From: Burkholderia guangdongensis
GTDB taxonomy: Bacteria; Pseudomonadota; Gammaproteobacteria; Burkholderiales; Burkholderiaceae
DNA length: 64,000 nt
Assembly: GCF_013403875.1 (NCBI RefSeq)
Contig: NZ_JACBNX010000014.1
Coordinates: 1 to 64,000, forward strand
Reading direction: 5' to 3'
Shown here: positions 46,387-56,245 of the stretch, piece by piece
Position numbering within the stretch: the stretch's first letter is position 1
Layout: each line of letters starts with the position of its first letter
The notes under the pieces: generated by a model
Database searches by the model: none
Seen by the model: the letters and a program-made list of their open reading frames with translations, nothing else
Told to the model about the DNA's origin: nothing
Translations under genes and position numbers: made by a program

Positions 46387-47157
46387 TCACAACGCGCGCA
46401 CGCGCTCGATCATCTCGGCGCCGAACTGCAAATACGCTTGCGCGCCGCGCGACGCGCGATCGAACACGACGCCCGGCAACCCGTAGCTCGGCGCCTCCGC
46501 GAGGCGGACGTTACGCGGGATCACCACGTCGAACACCTTGTCGCCGAAGTGCGCCTTCAGTTGATCGGAGACCTGCTGCTGCAGCGTGATGCGCGGATCG
46601 AACATCACCCGCAGCAGGCCGATGACCTTCAGATCGCGATTCAGGTTCGCGTGCACTTGCTTGATCGTGTTGACGAGATCCGACAGGCCTTCCAGCGCGA
46701 AATACTCGCACTGCATCGGAATCACGACGCCGTGCGCGGCACACAGGCCGTTCAGCGTCAGCAGCGACAGCGTCGGCGGACAGTCGATCAGCACGAAATC
46801 GTAGTCTTCCGCGACGTGCTCAAGCGCTGCCCTCAACTGAAGCTCGCGGTTGTCCATGCCGACCAGCTCGATCTCCGCGCCCGATAGCTCGCGGTTCGCC
46901 GGCAGCACGTCGTACGTAAGCGCCTCCGGACGCACGCGCGCGTCCGCGACCGACACGCCGTCGACCAGCACTTCGTAGATCGTCGATTCGCAGCCGCCCT
47001 TGTCGATCCCGCTGCCCATCGTCGCATTGCCCTGCGGGTCGAGGTCGATCAGCAGCACTCGCTGCTCCTGCGCTGCAAGGCTCGCGGCGAGGTTGACCGT
47101 CGTCGTCGTCTTGCCGACGCCCCCCTTCTGGTTCGCAACGCAGAAGATCTTTGCCAT
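46387..47157 (-). CDS. parA: chromosome partition ATPase ParA
   Basis: This 256-residue Walker-type ATPase moves ParB-parS complexes along the nucleoid. Its deviant P-loop is ANQKGGVGKTTTTVNLAASLA; LLIDLDPQGNATMGSGID (Walker A' region) and DFVLIDCPPTLSLLTLNGL (Walker B) follow. There is no N-terminal regulatory extension, as expected for chromosomal ParA/Soj. Gene order rsmG-parA-parB is conserved near origins. Confidence 0.98.
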   Translation of the reverse strand: MAKIFCVANQKGGVGKTTTTVNLAASLAAQEQRVLLIDLDPQGNATMGSGIDKGGCESTIYEVLVDGVSVADARVRPEALTYDVLPANRELSGAEIELVGMDNRELQLRAALEHVAEDYDFVLIDCPPTLSLLTLNGLCAAHGVVIPMQCEYFALEGLSDLVNTIKQVHANLNRDLKVIGLLRVMFDPRITLQQQVSDQLKAHFGDKVFDVVIPRNVRLAEAPSYGLPGVVFDRASRGAQAYLQFGAEMIERVRAL

Positions 47158-47208
47158 CGTTCGTGTGTCCCTATTCCTTCAAACAAGTCAGGCGCCGCGC
47201 GCGCCGCG

Positions 47209-47895
47209 TCAATTCGCGTCGTCGACGGCCACCTCGATCAGATGCCGTTCGGCATCGAGCATCGGAACCGTCAAACGGAGGGTTTGTTCCACGTGGGTGC
47301 CAGCCGGCAGCCGCTCGACCTCGTCGTCGGGCCGCACGCCCTTCATCGCCCAGATCGATCCACCCTGCGCGACCAGATGCCGAGCAAGTGTAACGAAGTC
47401 GGCGAGATCCGCGAATGCCCGCGACACGATCACATCGAATTTTTCCGGCACTTCGACGCCGGGCTGCAGATTCTCGACCCGCCCGGTGACCACCGACAAG
47501 TTCGCGAGCTTCAGCTCGGCCTTCGTCTGTGTCTGGAATGCGGACTTTTTCTGCACGATGTCGTTCAGCGTCACCTGCCATTCCGGCAGAACGATCGCGA
47601 GCACAATGCCCGGCAGGCCGCCGCCCGACCCGACGTCGAGCACGCGCGCCGACGCACGGCCGCGCAGATGCGGAACGATCGACAGCGAATCGAGGATGTG
47701 CTGAATCAGCATCTGCTGCGGATCGCGGATCGCGGTCAGGTTGTAGACCGCGTTCCACTTCGCGAGCAGTGCAACGTAATCAAGCAGCTGGCCGCGCTGC
47801 GCATCCGTCAGCGAAACCGACAGCGCGCTCGCGCCGTCGGCCAGCATCGCGTCGAGCGTGTCCCGGCCGACCACCGGTGCGCGACGCGCGCTCAT
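47209..47895 (-). CDS. rsmG: 16S rRNA (guanine527-N7)-methyltransferase
   Basis: This 228-residue SAM-dependent enzyme methylates G527 in 16S rRNA. It shows [32 protein letters not shown], the SAM motif [18 protein letters not shown] and [11 protein letters not shown], then [15 protein letters not shown]. Its ATG overlaps the mnmG stop region by four bases, so the two genes are translationally coupled. A half-site resembling parS (TGTTCCACGTG) occurs in its 3' part but lacks the second arm. Confidence 0.98.
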   Translation of the reverse strand: MSARRAPVVGRDTLDAMLADGASALSVSLTDAQRGQLLDYVALLAKWNAVYNLTAIRDPQQMLIQHILDSLSIVPHLRGRASARVLDVGSGGGLPGIVLAIVLPEWQVTLNDIVQKKSAFQTQTKAELKLANLSVVTGRVENLQPGVEVPEKFDVIVSRAFADLADFVTLARHLVAQGGSIWAMKGVRPDDEVERLPAGTHVEQTLRLTVPMLDAERHLIEVAVDDAN

Positions 47896-49874
47896 TGTTG
47901 CGCCGGGACGTTGTCGCCCCCCTGCTCCGCCGCGTCCGCCCCGTCTGCCGCCGTCGCGTCGCTCCGGCGACCGAGGCCCTTGCGCTTCAAATGCACCATC
48001 AGCAGCGAGATCGCCGCCGGCGTGATGCCCGAGATACGCGATGCCTGACCGATCGTCTCCGGCTTGAACTGGTTCAGCTTCTGGCTCACTTCGAATGACA
48101 GGCCGCGAACTTCCCGATAGTCGATCCCTTCCGGCAGACGCGTATTCTCGTTCGCATCGTTACGCTCGATCTCGCTCGCCTGACGCTCGATATAGCCTTG
48201 ATACTTGATGCCGATCTCGATCTGCTCCTCGATCTGCGCGAGCAGCACCGGATCGTCGGCCAGCGGCTCGGCCGGCCCGCATTCGCCGCTGCGCAGACCG
48301 CAGACGCCCCGGTAGCTGATGCCCGGACGACGCAGCAACTCGGCGAGACTGTATTCGTGATCGATCGACTTGCCGAGCAGCGCGGTCGCCTCGTCGGCAG
48401 GCAGCGTCTTCGGTGTAACCCACGTCGACTTCAGGCGCTCGGTTTCACGTGAAACAGCATCGCGCTTCCGGCAGAACGCGTCCCAGCGCGCATCATCGAC
48501 GACGCCCAACTCGCGGCCGACTTCGGTCAGACGCATGTCGGCATTGTCTTCGCGCAGGCTCAAGCGGTACTCGGCGCGGCTCGTGAACATCCGGTACGGT
48601 TCCATCACGCCGCGCGTAACCAGATCGTCGACCATCACACCCAGGTACGCCTGGTCGCGACGCGGACACCACGCGTCCTTCTCCTGCACGTAACGACCCG
48701 CATTGATGCCCGCGAGCAGACCTTGCGCGGCCGCTTCCTCGTAGCCGGTGGTTCCGTTGATCTGGCCCGCGAAGAACAGCCCGTTGATCGCCTTGGTTTC
48801 CAGCGACGCCTTCAGCGCGCGCGGATCGAAATAATCGTATTCGATCGCATAGCCGGGCCGCAGGATGTGCGCCTGCTCGAGACCGCGCATCGAGTGCACG
48901 AGCTCGAGCTGTACATCGAAAGGCAGGCTCGTCGAGATCCCGTTCGGATAGAACTCGTTCGTCGTCAGCCCTTCCGGCTCGAGGAAGATCTGGTGCGAAT
49001 CCTTCGACGCGAAGCGGTGGATCTTGTCCTCGATCGACGGGCAATAGCGCGGGCCAACGCCTTCGATCACGCCTGTATACATAGGCGAACGGTCGAGACC
49101 GCCGCGGATAATGTCGTGCGTGCGCTCGTTCGTGTGGGTGACCCAGCACGGCAACTGGCGCGGATGCTGGTCCGCCCGGCCCAGAAACGAGAACACCGGA
49201 ACCGGATCGACATCGCCGGGCTGCTCCTCGAGCTTCGAGAAGTCGATCGACCGCCCGTCGATCCGCGGAGGTGTGCCGGTCTTCAGTCGCCCTTGCGGCA
49301 GCTTCAGTTCCTTCAGGCGCGCGGACAGCGATACTGCCGCAGGATCGCCGGCACGACCGCCTGTGTAATTGTTGAGCCCGACGTGGATCTTGCCATCCAG
49401 GAAGGTTCCTGCCGTCAGCACGACCGCGCGCGACCGGAAGCGGATGCCAATCTGGGTGACCGCGCCCACGACGCGATCGCCTTCGACGATCAGGTCGTCG
49501 ACCGCCTGCTGGAACAGCCACAGATTCGGCTGATTCTCGAGACGATGGCGAATCGCAGCCTTGTACAGAATGCGGTCGGCCTGCGCCCGTGTCGCCCGGA
49601 CGGCCGGCCCTTTCGACGAATTGAGGATCCGGAACTGGATCCCGCCCTCGTCCGTCGCAGCGGCCATCGCGCCGCCCAGCGCGTCGACTTCCTTGACCAG
49701 ATGCCCTTTGCCGATACCGCCGATCGACGGATTGCAGCTCATCTGCCCCAAGGTTTCGATGTTGTGCGTCAGCAGCAGCGTCTTCGCGCCCATGCGCGCC
49801 GACGCCAATGCAGCTTCGGTGCCGGCATGACCGCCGCCAACGACGATCACGTCAAATTCAGTGGGATAAAGCAT
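47892..49874 (-). CDS. mnmG: tRNA uridine-5-carboxymethylaminomethyl modification enzyme MnmG (GidA)
   Basis: This 660-residue FAD enzyme works with MnmE to modify U34 of certain tRNAs. The dinucleotide fold is [22 protein letters not shown]; other signatures are [66 protein letters not shown] and [22 protein letters not shown]. The first of a probable rsmG-parA-parB-permease operon. The C-terminal 25 residues (Ala/Asp-rich) look unconserved. A perfect parS is embedded in the codons around 48441-48456. Confidence 0.99.
   Translation of the reverse strand: MLYPTEFDVIVVGGGHAGTEAALASARMGAKTLLLTHNIETLGQMSCNPSIGGIGKGHLVKEVDALGGAMAAATDEGGIQFRILNSSKGPAVRATRAQADRILYKAAIRHRLENQPNLWLFQQAVDDLIVEGDRVVGAVTQIGIRFRSRAVVLTAGTFLDGKIHVGLNNYTGGRAGDPAAVSLSARLKELKLPQGRLKTGTPPRIDGRSIDFSKLEEQPGDVDPVPVFSFLGRADQHPRQLPCWVTHTNERTHDIIRGGLDRSPMYTGVIEGVGPRYCPSIEDKIHRFASKDSHQIFLEPEGLTTNEFYPNGISTSLPFDVQLELVHSMRGLEQAHILRPGYAIEYDYFDPRALKASLETKAINGLFFAGQINGTTGYEEAAAQGLLAGINAGRYVQEKDAWCPRRDQAYLGVMVDDLVTRGVMEPYRMFTSRAEYRLSLREDNADMRLTEVGRELGVVDDARWDAFCRKRDAVSRETERLKSTWVTPKTLPADEATALLGKSIDHEYSLAELLRRPGISYRGVCGLRSGECGPAEPLADDPVLLAQIEEQIEIGIKYQGYIERQASEIERNDANENTRLPEGIDYREVRGLSFEVSQKLNQFKPETIGQASRISGITPAAISLLMVHLKRKGLGRRSDATAADGADAAEQGGDNVPAQQ
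48441..48456. promoter_or_regulatory. parS site inside mnmG
   Basis: GGTTTCACGTGAAACA contains the perfect 14-bp palindrome GTTTCACGTGAAAC, the core of the universal chromosomal parS sequence bound by ParB. It lies in coding sequence about 2 kb upstream of parB. Confidence 0.88.
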
Positions 49875-49929
49875 GGTGGACTTCGGGCGCAGAACGCGCG
49901 CGAACCTATCTGAGAAATGTATGGGGCGA

Positions 49930-49935
49930 ATTATA
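49930..49935 (-). promoter_or_regulatory. -10 element upstream of mnmG
   Basis: A perfect TATAAT on the minus strand, about 55 bases before the mnmG start. No good TTGACA lies at the proper distance, so the -35 is weak or an activator is used. Confidence 0.5.
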
Positions 49936-49985
49936 ACGGGTTCGCTTTTCGGCCGGACCTCATCCGAATGTCATACAAATAAAAA

Positions 49986-50032
49986 CAGGCATGTTCCACG
50001 TGAAACGTGTCGTTTCACGTGGAACATGCCTG
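49986..50032. promoter_or_regulatory. paired inverted parS sites forming a 47-bp perfect palindrome
   Basis: Two parS sequences face each other: TGTTCCACGTGAAACG (49992-50007) and CGTTTCACGTGGAACA (50011-50026), separated by TGT. The symmetry extends outward to CAGGC and GCCTG, giving 22-base arms. Besides ParB binding, the transcript would form a very stable hairpin; A-rich DNA at 49976-49985 on its left gives a T-rich tail on the minus strand, so it may also end the livF transcript, which reads towards it. Confidence 0.88.
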
Positions 50033-50057
50033 CCAGTTTCCCGACCCAAACCGCCGC

Positions 50058-50813
50058 TCAGGCGCCCCGCTTCGCCAGCCCCAGATATGTTTCGATCACC
50101 TGCGGGTTCTGCGCGAGCTCCGCGGCCGGACCTTCGAGCGCGAATGCACCCGTCTCCAGCACGTAGCCATAATCGGACACCTGCAGCGCGGCGCGCGCGT
50201 TCTGCTCGATCAGCAGCGTCGCGACGCCTGTGCCACGCAGTGCGCCGATGATATGAAAAATCTCCTTCACGATCAGCGGCGCGAGGCCGAGGCTCGGCTC
50301 GTCGAGCATCAACAGGTCGGGCTTGCCCATCAGCGCACGACCGACCGCGAGCATCTGCCGCTCGCCGCCCGACAGCGTACCGGCTACCTGATCGCGGCGC
50401 TCCTTCAGGCGCGGAAACAGCGCGAACACGTGATCGAGCTGATCGAGGAAGTTCGCGTCCCCGGCCAGCTTGCGCCGGTACGCGCCGAGCACAAGGTTGT
50501 CCCCCACCGACATCGTGCCGAACAGCTCGCGCTTTTCCGGCACGAGGCACATCCCAAGCGCGACGCGCTCCTCGATCGGCAACAGCGCGACGTCTGTACC
50601 GCGATAGACGATCGCACCCGACGCATATCCATTCGACGGCAACGCCCCCATGATCGCGTTCAGCAGCGTCGACTTGCCGGCGCCGTTCGGCCCGATCACG
50701 CTGACGATCTGCCCGGCCCCAACCTTGATCGCCGCGCCGTGCAGCGCTTCGACTTTCCCATATCGGACCGCCAGCCCATGCACGTCGAGAACCGGCATCG
50801 TCGTATCCGTCAT
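50058..50813 (-). CDS. livF: branched-chain amino-acid ABC transporter ATPase (LivF)
   Basis: This 251-residue ABC protein powers LIV uptake. Walker A is [18 protein letters not shown], the signature LSGGERQMLAVGRALM and Walker B PDLLMLDEPSLGLAPLIV, with LLIEQNARAALQVSDYGYVLE typical of LivF. Its ATG overlaps the stop of the fused livM-livG gene by one base (TGATG). It is the last gene of the first LIV operon; the paired parS palindrome lies just past its stop codon. Confidence 0.95.
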   Translation of the reverse strand: MTDTTMPVLDVHGLAVRYGKVEALHGAAIKVGAGQIVSVIGPNGAGKSTLLNAIMGALPSNGYASGAIVYRGTDVALLPIEERVALGMCLVPEKRELFGTMSVGDNLVLGAYRRKLAGDANFLDQLDHVFALFPRLKERRDQVAGTLSGGERQMLAVGRALMGKPDLLMLDEPSLGLAPLIVKEIFHIIGALRGTGVATLLIEQNARAALQVSDYGYVLETGAFALEGPAAELAQNPQVIETYLGLAKRGA

Positions 50814-52597
50814 CACTCCACCCCGCCGAGATAGGCTTCGAGCACCGCCGGGTCCTTCTGAACGTCCTCCGGCAGCCCTTCCGCGATCCGCGTGCCGAAC
50901 TCCATCACGACGAGCCGATCGGCGAGATTCATCACGAAGTCCATATCGTGCTCGACGAGCAGCACGCTCATCCCCTCCGTTTTCAGCCGGCGCAGCAGAT
51001 CCGCGAGCCGCTGCTTCTCCTGGTAGCGCAGCCCCGCGGCTGGCTCGTCGAGCAGCAGCAGCGTCGGATCGCAGCACAGTGCGCGTGCGATCTCGAGAAT
51101 CCGCTGCTGGCCAAGCGCGAGACTGCCCGCTTCGTCGTACATATGCGCGTCGAGGCCGACGCGGCGAATCTGGCGCGCCGCCTCGCCGAGCAGCCGCGCT
51201 TCCTCGTTCGCGTTGAGCCGCGCAATGCTGCGCCAGACGCCGCTCGTGCCGCGCAGATGCGCGCCGATCGCGACGTTCTCGAGCACCGTCATCGTCGGCA
51301 GCAGCTTCACGTGCTGGAACGTGCGACCGATCCCGCGCCGGACGATTTCGCGTGACGTCAGCCCGTCGATCCGCTCGCCGCGGAACACGATCGTGCCACC
51401 GGTCGGCCGCAGCACGCCGGTCACGAGGTTGAACGTCGTCGACTTGCCCGCGCCGTTCGGCCCGATCAACCCGACGATCTGCCCCGCCGTCACATCGAAG
51501 CTGACGTCGTTGACCGCGACGAGCCCGCCGAACTGCTTGCGCGCGTTGTCGACCACGAGCAGCGGCTCGCCGGTCGCCGGTCTGGTGCGCTGCGGCAACG
51601 CGTCCGGATGATGCGGCACGTGCGCGCGCGGCCCGCGCGGAAACAGTCTCGCGACGAACGGCCACACGCCTTGCCGCGCATGCTGCAGCAGCACGACCAT
51701 CAGCACGCCGAACACGATGATCTCGAAGTTGCCTTCGGCGCCGAGCAGCTTCGGCAGCAGCGTCTGCAGATAGTCCTGCAGCACGATCAGGATCGCCGAG
51801 CCGAGCACCGCGCCCCATACGTGCGCGACGCCGCCGACCACCGCCATGAACAGGAACTCGATCCCGTGATTCAGCCCAAACGGTGTCGGGTTCACCGCGA
51901 GCTGCAGATGCGCGTACAGAAAGCCGGAGATCGCCGCGAGCACCGCCGCGTAGACGAAGATCACGACGCGCATCCAGCCGGTGTTCACGCCCATCGCCTC
52001 CGCCATCGAGCCGCCGCCGCGCAACGCGCGGATCGCGCGGCCCGGGCGGCTGTTCAGCAGGTTCTGCACCGACACGACCGCGCCGAGCACCACCGCCCAG
52101 ATCACGAAATACAGGCTGCGGCCGCTGTCGAGCACGATGCCGAAAAGCGTCAGCGCCGGAATTCCGTTGATCCCGTCGTACTTGCCGAGCCAGTCGAGAT
52201 TGCCGAACAGATAGAACAGCGCGAGCCCCCACGCGATCGTGCCGAGCGGCAGGAAGTGGCCGGACAGCCGCATCGTGACCACGCCGAGGATCAGCGCGAC
52301 GAGCGACGTCAGCACGATCCCGACCAGCAGCGCGACCCACGGCGACACGCCGTAGCGCGTCGTCAGCACTGCGGTTGCGTACGCGCCGACACCGACGAAC
52401 GCGGCCTGCCCGAAGCTCGTCATCCCGCCGATGCCGGTCAGCAGCACGAGCCCGATCGCGACGATCGCGTCGAGGCCGATGTAGTTCAGCAGCGTGATCC
52501 AGTACTCGGGCACGCGCAGCGCGCCGGGCAGCACTGGCAGCGCGAACAACACGACGAGAAACAGCCAGAACGCCTTGTTGCGGATCATCCTCCTCAT
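50813..52597 (-). CDS. fused LivM permease - LivG ATPase
   Basis: This 594-residue protein joins two normally separate LIV subunits. Residues 1-320 are the LivM permease ([37 protein letters not shown], conserved loop [45 protein letters not shown]). After a Pro/Arg linker (about 320-350) the LivG ATPase follows: Walker [39 protein letters not shown], signature [15 protein letters not shown], Walker [17 protein letters not shown] and [15 protein letters not shown]. The livH stop is only four bases upstream. There is no frameshift or internal start, so the fusion is real. Confidence 0.94.
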   Translation of the reverse strand: MRRMIRNKAFWLFLVVLFALPVLPGALRVPEYWITLLNYIGLDAIVAIGLVLLTGIGGMTSFGQAAFVGVGAYATAVLTTRYGVSPWVALLVGIVLTSLVALILGVVTMRLSGHFLPLGTIAWGLALFYLFGNLDWLGKYDGINGIPALTLFGIVLDSGRSLYFVIWAVVLGAVVSVQNLLNSRPGRAIRALRGGGSMAEAMGVNTGWMRVVIFVYAAVLAAISGFLYAHLQLAVNPTPFGLNHGIEFLFMAVVGGVAHVWGAVLGSAILIVLQDYLQTLLPKLLGAEGNFEIIVFGVLMVVLLQHARQGVWPFVARLFPRGPRAHVPHHPDALPQRTRPATGEPLLVVDNARKQFGGLVAVNDVSFDVTAGQIVGLIGPNGAGKSTTFNLVTGVLRPTGGTIVFRGERIDGLTSREIVRRGIGRTFQHVKLLPTMTVLENVAIGAHLRGTSGVWRSIARLNANEEARLLGEAARQIRRVGLDAHMYDEAGSLALGQQRILEIARALCCDPTLLLLDEPAAGLRYQEKQRLADLLRRLKTEGMSVLLVEHDMDFVMNLADRLVVMEFGTRIAEGLPEDVQKDPAVLEAYLGGVE

Positions 52598-52601
52598 CGC
52601 G

Positions 52602-53657
52602 TCACTCCTCTTCCTCTTCGGCCTGCGGCGTCGCGAAGCTGCGCCAAAGCAGCACGGGAATGATCAGCGTGAACACGATCACCTCCTTGTACGCGCTCGC
52701 CCAGAACGACGAATACGACTCGAGCACGCCGACGAGCAGCGCGCCGGCGGCCGCGAGCGGATAGCTGACGAGCCCGCCGATGATCGCGCCGACGAAGCCC
52801 TTCAGGCCGATCAGGAAGCCGGAGTCGTAGTAGATCGTCGTCAGCGGCCCGACGAGCACGCCCGACAGCGCGCCGAGCGCCGCCGCGAGCGTGAACGCGA
52901 GGCGGCCCGCCTGCGTGGTGCCGATGCCGACGAGCCGCGCGCCGAGCCGGTTCACCGACGTCGCGCGCAGCGCCTTGCCGGCGATCGTGCGGCCGAAATA
53001 CAGGTAGAGCGCGACGATCAGCGCGAGCGCCGCGCCGACGACCCACAGGCTCTGCACCGAGATCGTCAGGCTGCCGGCCGACAGCGACGCGTCCGAGAAC
53101 GCGTTCGTCCGCGACCCTTCCGCGCCGAACATCACGAGCCCGAGGCCGACCAGCGCGAAATGCACGGCCACCGACACGATCAGCAGCAACAGCGTCGTCG
53201 CCTCGGCGACTGGCTGAAACGCGAGCCGGTAGACGAACGGCCCCATCGGCACGACGATCGCGAGTGTCAGCGCGATCTGTGCGAGCATCGGCAACGGTCC
53301 TCCGGCGACACGATGCGTGATCGCGAGCAGCGCGAGCGGCATCAGCACATAGCGGCTGCCGAGCGTGGTGAGCGCACGGCCGAGTTGCCGCCGCCGCTCG
53401 CGATGCCGGACCATCGTGCCGACCTCGAGCACGAAGCACGCGACGCCCATCGCGAACAGCAGCCAGCAGGTCGCCGGAAACTTCTGCGCCTGCAGCGCGG
53501 CGAGCGTCAGCGCGCCGTAGGCAACGAACTCGCCCTGCGGAATGAAGATCACGCGCGTGACTGAAAACACGAGCACGAGCGCGAGTGCCAGCAGCGCGTA
53601 GATCGCGCCGGTCGTGATGCCGTCTTGCGCGAGGATCGCCGCGATCGAGAGATCCAT
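52602..53657 (-). CDS. livH: branched-chain amino-acid ABC transporter permease (LivH)
   Basis: This 351-residue permease has about nine membrane segments. It starts [42 protein letters not shown], the LivH hallmark, and has [19 protein letters not shown] (the ATPase-contact loop) and [24 protein letters not shown]. It is longer than usual (about 300) because of an extra charged segment ([12 protein letters not shown]) in the first third. It lies four bases after the binding-protein gene and ends in a run of Glu (AEEEEE). Confidence 0.93.
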   Translation of the reverse strand: MDLSIAAILAQDGITTGAIYALLALALVLVFSVTRVIFIPQGEFVAYGALTLAALQAQKFPATCWLLFAMGVACFVLEVGTMVRHRERRRQLGRALTTLGSRYVLMPLALLAITHRVAGGPLPMLAQIALTLAIVVPMGPFVYRLAFQPVAEATTLLLLIVSVAVHFALVGLGLVMFGAEGSRTNAFSDASLSAGSLTISVQSLWVVGAALALIVALYLYFGRTIAGKALRATSVNRLGARLVGIGTTQAGRLAFTLAAALGALSGVLVGPLTTIYYDSGFLIGLKGFVGAIIGGLVSYPLAAAGALLVGVLESYSSFWASAYKEVIVFTLIIPVLLWRSFATPQAEEEEE

Positions 53658-53661
53658 CGCG

Positions 53662-54822
53662 TCACTCGGCCTGCAGCTTCCACTTGCCGTCGACGATCTG
53701 CACCATCACCCGGGCACGCGTGTCGAAGCCGTTGTGATCGGTCGCCGACATGTTCATCACGCCCTGCGACACCGGCAGATCCTTGATGCTCTCGAGCGCG
53801 CCGCGCAGCGCGTCGCGGAACGCCTCGGTGCCGGGCTGGCCCTTCTTCAGCGCGTCGGGAATCGCGTGTTGCAGCAGCAGCCCCGCGTCCCACGCGTGCG
53901 CGCCGAACGTCGACACCGAGCCCGCGCCATACGCTTTTTCATACGCGGCCTTGTACGCCTGCGACGGCTTCTTCACCGGGTTCGAATCGGGAAGCTGATC
54001 GGTGACGAGCACCGGGCCGGCCGGCAGGATCTCGCCGTCGCAGTCCTTCCCGCACACGCGCAGGAAGTCGTTGTTCGCGACGCCGTGCGTCTGGTAGACC
54101 TTGCCCTTGTAGCCGCGCTCCTTCAGCGCCTTCGCGGGCAGCGCGGCCGGCGTGCCGGAGCCGCCGATCAGCACCGCGTCCGGATTCGCGGATAGCGTCT
54201 TCAGCACCTGCCCCGTCACCGACGCGTCAGTGCGGCTGTAGCGCTCGTTCGTGACGACCTTGATTCCGTTCGCGGCGGCCGCCGCGTTGAACACCGTGTA
54301 CCAGCTGTCGCCGTACGCGTCCGCGAAGCCGATGAAGCCGACCGTCTTCACGCCGTGCTTCGCCATGTAGCCGGCAAGCGCGTCGGCCATCAGCCGGTCG
54401 TTCTGCGGCGTCTTGAACATCCACGCGCGCTTCGCATCCATCGGCGAGATGATCTGCGCGCTCGCGGCGAGCGAGATCGTCGGCGTCTTGCCGGCCGACA
54501 CTGGGTCGATCATCGCGAGCGAGTTCGGCGTGACCGACGAGCCGATGATCGCGTCGACGTGGTTCTCGTCGATCAGCTTGTGCACGTTCTGCACCGCGCG
54601 GCTCGTATCGGACGCGTCGTCGAGCACGATGTACTCGACGCTCTTGCCACCGATTTCCTTCGGCAGCAGCGCGATCGTATTCTTTTCCGGAATGCCGAGC
54701 GACGCGGCCGGCCCGGTCGCCGACAGCGTCACGCCGATCTTCACCTGCGCGAACGCCGAGGTGGCGCCGCATGCGAGAGTCGCCGCGAGCGCGGCCCCGA
54801 TCCATCCAATGTTCTTCTTCAT
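53662..54822 (-). CDS. branched-chain amino-acid-type ABC transporter substrate-binding protein
   Basis: This 386-residue periplasmic protein has a signal peptide (MKKNIGWIGAALAATLACGA, cleaved after TSAFA) and a type-1 binding fold: KIGVTLSATGPAASLGIPEKN, IVLDDASDTSRAVQNVHKLI, AIIGSSVTPNSLAMIDPVSAG and GYMAKHGVKTVGFIGFADAYGD, then PDAVLIGGSGTPAALPAKAL. The start at 54822 is chosen for the signal peptide; an upstream in-frame start at 54870 lacks support. First gene of the first LIV operon. The ligand may be a branched-chain amino acid or an aromatic acid. Confidence 0.93.
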   Translation of the reverse strand: MKKNIGWIGAALAATLACGATSAFAQVKIGVTLSATGPAASLGIPEKNTIALLPKEIGGKSVEYIVLDDASDTSRAVQNVHKLIDENHVDAIIGSSVTPNSLAMIDPVSAGKTPTISLAASAQIISPMDAKRAWMFKTPQNDRLMADALAGYMAKHGVKTVGFIGFADAYGDSWYTVFNAAAAANGIKVVTNERYSRTDASVTGQVLKTLSANPDAVLIGGSGTPAALPAKALKERGYKGKVYQTHGVANNDFLRVCGKDCDGEILPAGPVLVTDQLPDSNPVKKPSQAYKAAYEKAYGAGSVSTFGAHAWDAGLLLQHAIPDALKKGQPGTEAFRDALRGALESIKDLPVSQGVMNMSATDHNGFDTRARVMVQIVDGKWKLQAE

Positions 54823-55264
54823 TAAGTGTCTCCAGACGCTGCGCGAAATATTCGTCATTTGATCCGGCAAAACTGCCAGTTCATCAATCTAATAAATCGT
54901 GCGCCATCAAGGCTAGACTGGTTTTCCCGTGAAGAAACGGGCAATGCGGGCGGGAATGGAAAGAAGGCGTGGGCGAACGCAAAGCGCGCGCAAAAAGAAA
55001 AAGCGCTGTTGGATTCCGTCCAACAGCGCTTTTGGGTCCGGGCACTGAGTGCCTCGATTGTCTCCTCGTTCTCCACCTGCAAATTTCGATCTGCGGTGCT
55101 TCAGAACTGATGCGAAGAATAAAGAACCTTCCGCCATGCGACAACTTAGCATTTACCCCTATGGTGCATCGCCGCACGAAAACGGGGAACCCGCGATCCA
55201 TCCGGGGTCGGGCCCGCACCGCGGCGCGGCACGCACCCGCGCCGGCCGATGGTGCCGCGCATCA
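54823..55264. other. intergenic region between the two LIV operons
   Basis: This region holds the promoter zone of the first LIV operon (right after its start at 54822) and the terminator of the second at 54998-55033. The remaining sequence (55040-55264) shows no gene or dyad that I can support. Confidence 0.5.
54998..55033 (-). terminator. strong terminator hairpin of the second LIV operon
   Basis: A perfect 15-base stem (AAAAGCGCTGTTGGA with TCCAACAGCGCTTTT) encloses a five-base loop. On the minus strand it is followed by TCTTTTTG, giving an intrinsic terminator about 230 bases beyond the livM stop. The plus-strand T-run is short, so rightward termination is weaker. Confidence 0.85.
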
Positions 55265-56245
55265 TCACGACGACGACGCGCGCAGCGGCTTGAACCGCGC
55301 GACGATCTCGCCGACGATCCCGCGCCGGAACGCGAGCACGCATGCGATGAAGATCAGCCCGGTGACGATCGTCGTCGATTCGCCGAGCGAATTGAACCAG
55401 CCGATGCCCGTGGCCGACGCGAGCCACGTGCCGAGGTCGCCGAGCCGATCCTCGAGCACGACGATCAGCGCCGCGCCGAGCAGCGGCCCGAACAGCGTGC
55501 CCATCCCGCCGACGAGCGTCATCAGGATCACGAGGCCCGACATCGTCCAGTACGCATCGGAGAGCGTCTCGAAGCCGAGCACGAGCACCTTCAGCGAGCC
55601 CGCGAGCCCCGCGAGCGCGGCCGACAGCACGAACGCGAGCAGCTTGAAGCGATCGGTGTCGTAGCCGAGCGAGATCGCGCGCGCCTCGTTCTCCTTGATC
55701 GCGATCAGCACCTGGCCGAACGGCGAATGGACGATCCGCACGATCAGCACGCACGCGGCGACGACGATCGCCGCGACCACGTAGTACAGCGTGAGATCCG
55801 ACGACAGATCGAGCACGCCGAACAGCCGGCCGCGCGGCACGCCCTGCAGCCCGTCCTCGCCATGCGTGAACGGCGCCTGCAGGTAGATGAAGTAGACCAT
55901 CTGCGCGAACGCGAGCGTGATCATCGAGAAATAGATCCCCTGCCGGCGGATCGCGAGCAGCCCGACGACGAGCCCGAGCAGCATCGCCGCCGCGGTGCCC
56001 GCGACGAGGCCGAGCTCGGGCGTCGCGCCAAGCGTCTGCATCGCGTAGCCGGTCGCGTAGCCGGCCGTCGCGAGGAACATCGCATGGCCGAACGACAGCA
56101 GCCCGGTATAGCCGATCAGCAGGTTGAACGCGGCCGCGAACAGCGCGAAGCTCAGCACCTTCATCACGAACACCGGGTAGACGCCGGCGAACGGCCCGAC
56201 GAGCAGTGCGACCAGCAGCAGGCCGTAGAGCGCTTTTCTCTGCAT
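55265..56245 (-). CDS. livM: branched-chain amino-acid ABC transporter permease (LivM)
   Basis: This 326-residue permease has the LivM core: FAAAFNLLIGYTGLLSFGHAMFLATAGYATGYAM, RRQGIYFSMITLAFAQMVYFIYL, and the loop HSPFGQVLIAIKENEARAISLGYDTDRFKLLAFVLSA, then YWTMSGLVILMTLVGGMGTLFGPLLGAALIVVLE. Its ATG overlaps the livH stop by one base (TGATG). Last gene of the second LIV operon, followed by a strong terminator. Confidence 0.95.
   Translation of the reverse strand: MQRKALYGLLLVALLVGPFAGVYPVFVMKVLSFALFAAAFNLLIGYTGLLSFGHAMFLATAGYATGYAMQTLGATPELGLVAGTAAAMLLGLVVGLLAIRRQGIYFSMITLAFAQMVYFIYLQAPFTHGEDGLQGVPRGRLFGVLDLSSDLTLYYVVAAIVVAACVLIVRIVHSPFGQVLIAIKENEARAISLGYDTDRFKLLAFVLSAALAGLAGSLKVLVLGFETLSDAYWTMSGLVILMTLVGGMGTLFGPLLGAALIVVLEDRLGDLGTWLASATGIGWFNSLGESTTIVTGLIFIACVLAFRRGIVGEIVARFKPLRASSS

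Noticed and set aside
47282..47300. parS in rsmG
   Set aside because: TGTTCCACGTG is only a half-site; five positions of the other arm differ.
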